From contig QUTJ01031813.1 of the NCBI GenBank assembly GCA_003573635.1, forward strand, positions 1 through 21,353: a stretch of DNA of 21,353 nucleotides. Direction: 5' to 3'. The DNA is from Goniomonas avonlea (Eukaryota > Cryptophyceae > Goniomonadida > Goniomonadaceae). The position numbers and the translations under genes are program-made. The number at the start of each line of letters is the position of its first letter. Position 1 is the first letter of the stretch. Under the pieces are notes generated by a model. The model did not search any database and was not told the DNA's origin. It saw nothing but the letters and a program-made list of their open reading frames with translations. This document shows positions 19,401 to 21,353 of this stretch, one piece after another.

Positions 19401-21293
19401 CCCGACCAACGGCCTTCTGGGCTCGTGCTCAACCGCTGCGCCCCTCGGCGCCACCTGCAGCTTCACCTGCAATGCGGGCTACCAGAAGAGTGTCCCCTTC
19501 CGGACGTGTGACCTTGCGTCTGCGACTGTGGGGTCGTGGTCCATACAGCTTTGCACAGGTGTGTGCTGGTGGCCAAATCAGTTGAGGTGTTCCTATTTTA
19601 GTCTGCCGCATCGCGACAGGCTGCGTGACTGTGCCCTGCAAGAGACTCAATAACAAGAGCGCCCCCCCCCTCTCACACACAGCACCCAGAAATCCCCACC
19701 TACTGCGCTGCGGTGACGCTGGCCCCCGTCAACGGTGGTCTTGGCACGTGCTCTTCTGCCCGTGCCCTTGGAGCGAGCTGTTCTATCACGTGCAGCGCTG
19801 GATACGAACCGACTCCAGGCGTGGTCACCTGTCTCAGGAACACTGAGACTGCTGGAGTCTGGTCAGAGACGCAGCAGTGTACAGGTCTGTTCTCGATCAC
19901 GCGCCCCCCGGATGATCTGGTCCTCTTGTTCTCTATCGGCGTTCTCTGTCTCTGCTTCTCTCTGTCTCGCACGTAGCGGTGGATACAAACCGATCCTGTC
20001 TCAGGAGACTGCTGGAGTCTGGTCAGAGACGCAGCAGTGTACAGGTCTGTTCTCTATCTCATGGCCCCAGGGTGACCAGTTCTTGGGGTGTTCGAGTCCT
20101 CTCCTCGGATTTTCTTGATCCCTCGCATTCTCGCACCGACACCACGCCGGCACACGTACCGCACACACCAGGGTGTGTGTGTGTGTGCGTGCGTGAGTGT
20201 GCGTGAGTGTGTGTGTGTGTGTGTGTGTGTGTCACATATCTGAAGCTTTGCTCACCCTCACCCGGCAGCGCTGCCAAGTTACTGCCCTCCAATCACGGCA
20301 GTGGCCAACGGGGGAGTTGGGTCGTGCTGGTCGTCCGCCGCCCTCGGAGACACATGCACAGTGTCCTGCAACCTGGGCTACGCGCCGAGTTCGCCATCCC
20401 AGACCTGCAATCTAGGCTCCGCGAGTGTGGGCACGTGGTCCGGACAGAGTTGCATTGGTAAGGACATGCCTGTCAGTGTGCGTTCTTACCTGCCAGGACT
20501 GCAGCAGGGGCCTGACGCCCGGGTTCGTTACACAGACACCAACCTCCACTCAGCGCCGCACGCGCTGCTGTTTCGGTGTCTCTCTCTCCGTGTCACTCTG
20601 TCTGTCTCTAGACTTCCTCTCTCCGCTAGCGTGGGCACGTAGATGAACAACACTGCAATGACTGCACGTGCCTTGTCTCTGCCCACTGCCGGAGCGTGTG
20701 CCTTGCGAGGGAAGAGGGATGGGGGTGCAGCGCACGCGGGGGGCAGCGAATTCCACCAGCGGGCACAAGGGCCAGTGTCAGAGGAGGAGAGGCAAGGGAG
20801 AAAGGGGGGTGAGCGAGGGCGAGGGGAGGATCGTGGCAGCCCTGTGCCAGATGATTGAAATCCGCTGTGTGTATGTGACGGTGGAATTTGCTCTCTGCTG
20901 TCTCTCTCTGTGTCCCTTGCCCTGCGCGTGTTTCAGTCTCACCCGCTCACACCCCAGTGATCCCAACGTACTGCCCCGGCCTGTCACCGGGAGGCTCCGA
21001 GGTGGCGAGGCATTGGCTCAAGCCTCCCGGAAGCCTTGGGAGTCTGCTCGACTTCAGTTCCGCAGCGTCTCAGGTCGCCCTGCGCTCAGTCCCCGAGATC
21101 ATCGACCCCGGCGATGAGGCTGTGGAAGGAGGAGATGTGTCGCTTGTCGTTGCAGGGTGCGCGGCACCTGCTCCTCTCGGGGGCACCTGCACTGTGACCT
21201 GCAACAATGGCTATGAAAAGAGCAGTCCAGTGTCGACGTGCACTGCTGCCACGCCAACCGCCGGCCAGTGGGCACCCGTTCAAACTTGCACAG
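1085..21293 (+). CDS. Giant multidomain surface/secreted protein gene (spliced, 3' incomplete)
   Basis: Model: join 1085-1976, 2026-2079, 2791-16200, 16626-16823, 17030-17212, 17674-17865, 18034-18225, 18698-18883, 19370-19558, 19690-19884, 20269-20457, 20958-21041, 21156-21293. Every junction is phase 1, and the sum is 16,102 nt, about 5,367 codons, still open. Domain order: signal peptide, probable beta-propeller, EGF-like cysteine cluster, 43 Ig-like repeats, ten six-cysteine sushi-like modules. Seen directly: open frames, GT/AG sites, matching phases and repeated cysteine patterns. Known of these families: propeller, EGF and sushi domains are extracellular binding or structural modules. 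Inferred: a very long adhesive or matrix-type fibre. Stop codon, membrane segment and tail are not in the window. It could be two genes if the 711-nt intron 2 is misjudged, but the phase match across it argues for one. I recognise no specific named gene. Confidence 0.8.
1977..2025 (+). other. Intron 1 (49 nt)
   Basis: GTAAGA donor, TTGACTG branch-like sequence and a CTGTTTTTCAG acceptor. Reading through instead meets an in-frame stop at 1997-1999, whereas splicing restores a cysteine-rich open frame with the same cysteine codon (TGT) rebuilt across the junction. Unusually short compared with the other introns here (about 110-710 nt). Confidence 0.85.
2026..2079 (+). CDS. Exon 2: start of an EGF-like cysteine-rich segment
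   Basis: 54 nt, phase 1-1. With the split codon it gives CAGCSGSLCGADLTCGAA, four cysteines directly after the propeller. The donor chosen is CAG|GTATGG at 2080, in phase with exon 3. The same frame stays open downstream and reads GMECLPGGALLCVC, which looks like the second half of an EGF module (C-x6-C-x7-C-x-C spacing). The real exon may therefore extend to a weaker phase-1 donor beyond 2110, for example at 2113 or 2119. The 3' limit is the least certain boundary in the model. Confidence 0.6.
2080..2790 (+). other. Intron 2 (711 nt)
   Basis: Begins GTATGG and ends CCAACCAG with a CTAAC branch-like sequence about a dozen bases before the AG. Contains pyrimidine-rich runs at about 2396-2440 and a tandem CACGTGT at about 2288-2302. 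No further exon or RNA gene was recognised, though a small missed EGF exon cannot be excluded. Confidence 0.65.
2791..16200 (+). CDS. Exon 3: 13.4-kb exon with 43 Ig-like repeats and sushi module 1
   Basis: 13,410 nt without a stop, phase 1-1. The acceptor is AG at 2789-2790 and the donor is TCG|GTGTGT at 16201. The frame is open from a GTG at 2790, but that is a splice junction, not a start. Residues from about 316 to 4,722 of the spliced protein are 43 tandem repeats, followed by a six-cysteine sushi-like module from 16020. The donor sits just after the last sushi cysteine (SCLG), exactly where every later sushi exon ends. The frame continues to a stop at 16577 only by running through a (CA)n tract and low-complexity sequence, which I assign to intron 3. 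Frequent N-glycosylation sequons are absent, and the composition is dominated by A, G, V, T, S and L. Confidence 0.9.
5551..5883 (+). other. Ig-like repeat 10 with loop insertion and cysteine pair
   Basis: This repeat carries about a dozen extra residues (around PLGRLEQYV, about 5810-5841) between the LRF strand and the closing SQSLVV strand. It also has two cysteines (LKCSK and FYCDA), which could form the only intra-repeat disulphide besides one possible in repeat 3. The function of the loop is unknown. Confidence 0.7.
8932..9264 (+). other. Ig-like repeat 21 with loop insertion
   Basis: Extra residues (around RPPQVSWRQDL, about 9187-9225) lie at the same structural position as the insert in repeat 10, just before the last strand. 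The insert is richer in charged and aromatic residues than the surrounding array, as expected for an exposed loop or binding site (inference). Confidence 0.65.
10482..11113 (+). repeat. Recent intragenic duplication, copy 1 (repeats 26-27)
   Basis: 632 bp, nearly identical to 14769-15400, with no insertion or deletion. I count seven substitutions (98.9% identity). Six are silent and one changes F (here, codon 11007-11009) to S in the other copy. It covers the end of the preceding linker, two complete repeats and the start of the next linker. The 4,287-bp offset is a multiple of three, so the frame is kept. Confidence 0.95.
14194..14481 (+). other. Divergent Ig-like repeat 38
   Basis: About 96 residues and the least typical member. 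It has DDQGN instead of DAGGN, lacks the L.GT and GVATF..L motifs, and shows YTLRKSGTYRLLAFSDGL, closer to generic Big/filamin repeats. It may be an ancestral-type repeat or one specialised as a hinge or binding site. Confidence 0.6.
14769..15400 (+). repeat. Recent intragenic duplication, copy 2 (repeats 40-41)
   Basis: Partner of 10482-11113. Its edges fall within the conserved linker (ACGGTGTCTGTCGG at the left), where all repeats are most alike, so non-allelic homologous recombination or gene conversion could have started there. Flanking repeats 39 and 42 do not resemble 25 and 28 beyond the family consensus, so only this two-repeat block moved. Confidence 0.95.
16014..16200 (+). other. 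Sushi-like module 1 (end of exon 3)
   Basis: Six cysteines in the order PPC, GTC, TTC, VLC-x2-GY, RTC and QSC, with PTNG and TWSG motifs. Canonical sushi/CCP domains have four cysteines; the extra pair resembles selectin-type CCPs (known). Unlike the later modules it is fused to the Ig array without an intron on its 5' side. Confidence 0.85.
16201..16625 (+). other. Intron 3 (425 nt)
   Basis: Donor GTGTGT, acceptor CCTCGCAG at 16625. Filled by a (CA)n tract, then CT-rich sequence with a C13 run at 16534-16546. Although translatable, its product would be poly-His/Thr low complexity, and the conserved sushi frame resumes only after the acceptor. Confidence 0.8.
16242..16401. repeat. (CA)n microsatellite with CG blocks
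   Basis: About 160 bp of ACAC/ACGC alternation, including (CG)n islands. It is the complement type (CA) of the GT tracts found elsewhere in the window, and is a candidate Z-DNA-forming element and length polymorphism. Confidence 0.95.
16626..16823 (+). CDS. Exon 4: sushi-like module 2
   Basis: 198 nt, phase 1-1. Acceptor GCAG|CC, donor CTG|GTACGC. The six cysteines follow the module pattern: SYCP, ASC, ASC, VSC-x2-GY, RQC and QTC, with PTNGG and GVWSG. The leading residues A-L-P-S-Y-C match the (A/V)-x-P-x-Y-C start shared by the later modules. Confidence 0.88.
16824..17029 (+). other. Intron 4 (206 nt) with a sushi-exon remnant
   Basis: Donor GTACGC, acceptor CTCCACAG. Two 18-bp direct repeats (16828-16845 and 16854-16871, one mismatch). 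The second runs into a degenerate sushi fragment at about 16859-16915. Confidence 0.8.
16859..16915 (+). pseudogene. Decayed sushi module fragment in intron 4
   Basis: In one frame it reads LACKNGDALTPP and then meets a stop. It aligns with the C-x2-GY...TPP part of exon 5 (shared GCACTGT start, TGC, ATGGC, ACACCTCCAT end) with several small gaps. No 5' or 3' module halves and no usable acceptor remain. It is a leftover of a former tandem exon copy. Confidence 0.6.
17030..17212 (+). CDS. Exon 5: sushi-like module 3
   Basis: 183 nt, phase 1-1. Cysteines: VYCP, GSC, ATC, FAC-x2-GY, RTC and QTC, with PANGG and GVWTA. Donor CAT|GTACGA. Two acceptors nine bases apart are both in phase: CACAG|CC (17030) and TTCCAG|TG (17039). 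The first is preferred because it restores the I-P-x-Y-C start of the other modules. Use of the second would drop three residues. Confidence 0.85.
17213..17673 (+). other. Intron 5 (461 nt)
   Basis: Contains a strongly purine-rich, G-rich stretch at about 17331-17450 with several runs of four to seven G. A GGGAGGTCTGATGCGAG-like sequence is followed by a related TCTGATGGGAG. No convincing sushi remnant was seen. The acceptor is CGCCCTCAG. Confidence 0.75.
17674..17865 (+). CDS. Exon 6: sushi-like module 4
   Basis: 192 nt, phase 1-1, start V-K-P-S-Y-C. Cysteines: SYC, GTC, ADC, VTC-x2-GY, RVC and QLC. PTGG replaces PTNG, and GSWST replaces GVWS. Donor TAG|GTGCGT. A larger open frame covers this exon and the next intron, but its apparent ATG lies in intron 5. 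Confidence 0.85.
17866..18033 (+). other. Intron 6 (168 nt) with C14 and CT-rich tract
   Basis: The run of fourteen C (17960-17973) and following CT/CCCT repeats serve as an unusually long polypyrimidine tract before the CCTCCAG acceptor. Confidence 0.8.
18034..18225 (+). CDS. Exon 7: sushi-like module 5
   Basis: 192 nt, phase 1-1, start A-K-P-S-Y-C-P. Cysteines: SYCP, GSC, GTC, FTC-x2-GY, QTC and QSC, with PTNGALG and GVWSG. Donor CAG|GTGGGT. An R-D-G-T replaces the usual L-G-A-x before the third cysteine. Confidence 0.88.
18351..18393 (+). pseudogene. Decayed sushi fragment in intron 7
   Basis: Reads LVTVTCNNGSSVTT. The core ACTGTGACATGCAACAATGG differs by one base from the matching part of the last module (about 21190-21210). 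The rest of the module is missing, and the minisatellite begins exactly where the module's second half would follow. Confidence 0.6.
18394..18677. repeat. 36-bp minisatellite, about 8 copies
   Basis: Unit begins GTCCAACCATACAAAGGAG and ends GGCAGCGAGGGAA. Copy starts: 18394, 18430, 18466, 18498, 18534, 18570, 18606 and 18642. All are spaced 36 bp except one 32-bp copy (18466-18497). 36 bp is 12 codons (S-P-T-I-Q-R-R-E-G-S-E-G in one frame), but the short copy shifts the frame. Tandem with no spacers, so not CRISPR. Confidence 0.95.
18698..18883 (+). CDS. Exon 8: sushi-like module 6
   Basis: 186 nt, phase 1-1, start A-I-P-T-Y-C-P. Cysteines: TYCP, GTC, ASC, MAC-x2-GY, STC and QTC, with PANGGVG and GVWTS. 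Donor AAG|GTAGGC. Its 3' half is duplicated in the following intron. Confidence 0.88.
18900..19290. repeat. TGTGG(C/T)G low-complexity arrays
   Basis: Highly G/T-skewed, imperfect 5-10-bp tandem words, interrupted at 19069-19147 by the partial exon 8 copy. Such skew favours R-loops or slippage; that is inference from composition. Confidence 0.85.
19069..19147 (+). pseudogene. Partial duplicate of exon 8 (3' half)
   Basis: About 79 bp matching 18811-18890 with a few substitutions and a short deletion. The first 26 bases are identical, and it keeps VTPATSTCAVGTAAAGVW. The donor is altered to GAAG|GTTGGC. The 5' half and any acceptor are replaced by the GTGGC array, so it is probably not included in mRNA. 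Confidence 0.85.
19370..19558 (+). CDS. Exon 9: sushi-like module 7
   Basis: 189 nt, phase 1-1, start V-I-Q-A-Y-C. Cysteines: AYC, GSC, ATC, FTC-x2-GY, RTC and QLC, with PTNGLLG and GSWSI. W follows the first cysteine instead of P. Donor CAG|GTGTGT. Confidence 0.87.
19559..19689 (+). other. Intron 9 (131 nt)
   Basis: GTGTGT donor, CACCCAG acceptor. About 19625-19645 reads GACTGTGCCCTGCAA, resembling the CTVTC core of a sushi exon. The match is short and the cysteine spacing is off by one, so it is only a possible remnant. Confidence 0.75.
19690..19884 (+). CDS. Exon 10: sushi-like module 8
   Basis: 195 nt, phase 1-1, start E-I-P-T-Y-C-A. Cysteines: TYC, GTC, ASC, ITC-x2-GY, VTC and QQC, with PVNGGLG and GVWSE. 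Donor CAG|GTCTGT. An earlier AG at 19682 would be out of frame with the module. Confidence 0.87.
19971..20054 (+). pseudogene. Partial duplicate of exon 10 (3' half with donor)
   Basis: 20005-20054 is identical over 50 bp to 19845-19894, including the donor GTCTGT. Upstream it matches with two deletions. A pyrimidine-rich stretch ending in TAG (19975-19976) could act as an acceptor, but the resulting 68-nt exon would shift the frame, so inclusion would break the downstream sushi frame. Confidence 0.9.
20173..20232. repeat. GT microsatellite in intron 10
   Basis: About 60 bp of (GT)n with GC and GA interruptions, 36 bases upstream of exon 11, so it lies close to the acceptor region. Confidence 0.95.
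20269..20457 (+). CDS. Exon 11: sushi-like module 9
   Basis: 189 nt, phase 1-1, start A-L-P-S-Y-C-P. Cysteines: SYCP, GSC, DTC, VSC-x2-GY, QTC and QSC, with VANGGVG and GTWSG. Donor TTG|GTAAGG, among the strongest in the gene. Confidence 0.88.
20458..20957 (+). other. Intron 11 (500 nt)
   Basis: GTAAGG to CACCCCAG. Contains a possible sushi remnant at about 20488-20533 (frame reading CSRGLTPGFVT, similar to CSAGYEPTPGVVT of exon 10), then CT/GT-rich sequence and a purine-rich stretch at about 20774-20832. No other gene was recognised. Confidence 0.75.
20958..21041 (+). CDS. Exon 12a: first part of sushi-like module 10
   Basis: 84 nt, phase 1-1 if the intron below is real. Starts V-I-P-T-Y-C-P like its relatives and ends GSLG, the conserved step before the second cysteine. 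About ten extra residues (around EVARHWLK) stand where PPTN normally follows. It could instead be continuous with 21156-21293 as one 336-nt exon, since the whole stretch is open. Confidence 0.65.
21042..21155 (+). other. 114-nt in-frame insert or intron inside module 10
   Basis: Begins GTCTGC and ends CTTGTCGTTGCAG, is exactly 38 codons, has no stop, and falls between G-S-L-G and C-A-A-P of the module. Removing it gives GSLGRCAAPAPLGGTC, matching the family. Retaining it adds 38 residues inside the disulphide loop. Confidence 0.55.
21156..21293 (+). CDS. Exon 12b: rest of sushi-like module 10
   Basis: 138 nt, phase 1-1. Cysteines: GCAA, GTC, VTC-x2-GY, STC and QTC, with GQWAP in place of GVWSG. 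Donor CAG|GTGCTG at 21294. The gene continues beyond the window. Confidence 0.8.
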
Positions 21294-21353
21294 GTGCTGG
21301 CTGCTGTGTGTGGTGTGCGTGGTGTGCGTGGTGTGTGTGTGTGTGTGTGTGTG
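21294..21353 (+). other. Start of intron 12, GT microsatellite at window end
   Basis: The donor is followed by GTGTGGTGTGCGTGG words and pure (GT)n to the last base. As at the left edge, the tract may mark an assembly break. Confidence 0.85.

Larger units (their letters stand above)
19885..20268 (+). other. Intron 10 (384 nt) with partial exon copy and GT tract
   Basis: Contains a partial copy of exon 10 with its donor (about 19971-20054) and a GT microsatellite (20173-20232). It ends ACCCGGCAG. Confidence 0.85.

Noticed and set aside
19625-19660. Sushi remnant in intron 9
   Set aside because: Only about 15 bases resemble the module core and the cysteine spacing is wrong. Kept as a weak possibility rather than a feature.
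1-21353. Transposons, retroelements or virus-like copies
   Set aside because: No transposase, reverse transcriptase, capsid-like frames, terminal inverted repeats or LTRs were recognised on either strand.

Overview
The window reads as one strand (+) of a GC-rich eukaryotic genome. Nearly all of it appears to be a single giant gene whose 3' end lies beyond the window. The eukaryotic calls are: GT...AG introns with pyrimidine-rich acceptors, strict phase-1 splicing of small cysteine-rich modules, long (GT)n/(CA)n microsatellites in introns, and animal-type extracellular domains (propeller, EGF-like, sushi/CCP). A unicellular holozoan or another protist rich in giant surface proteins fits best. 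The sequence alone does not fix the lineage.

Layout. 1-100 is a GT/GC microsatellite. 101-1084 is upstream sequence with no convincing gene, possibly holding a 5'UTR intron just before the start codon. Exon 1 (1085-1976) encodes a signal peptide and a probable beta-propeller. After a 49-nt intron, exon 2 (2026-2079, 3' limit uncertain) encodes the start of a cysteine-rich EGF-like segment. Exon 3 (2791-16200) is an uninterrupted 13.4-kb exon: 43 Ig-like repeats of about 102 residues with a DAGGN signature, then the first sushi-like module. From 16626 to 21293, nine more sushi-like modules follow. Each sits on its own phase 1-1 exon of about 61-66 codons, except the last, which carries an insert. 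The spliced model is open for about 5,367 codons and still runs on at the last donor (21294).

How it works together. The order (signal peptide, propeller, EGF-like, dozens of beta-sandwich repeats, sushi modules) is that of a very long secreted or surface fibre: a binding head, a nearly cysteine-free stalk of Ig-like repeats and a disulphide-rich base. A membrane anchor or cytoplasmic tail would lie outside the window, so its existence is unknown.

The most notable points are these. (1) The repeat stalk grew inside one exon and contains a very recent 632-bp copy event 4,287 bp apart: 7 differences, no indels, 6 of the 7 silent. (2) The sushi part grew by exon duplication, and several of its introns hold broken pieces of sushi exons, so live and dead modules are interleaved. 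(3) The last module carries a stop-free 114-nt insert that looks spliceable. (4) Intron simple repeats (GT/CA tracts, C-runs, a 36-bp minisatellite, GTGGC arrays) are dense, and the window starts and ends in GT repeats.
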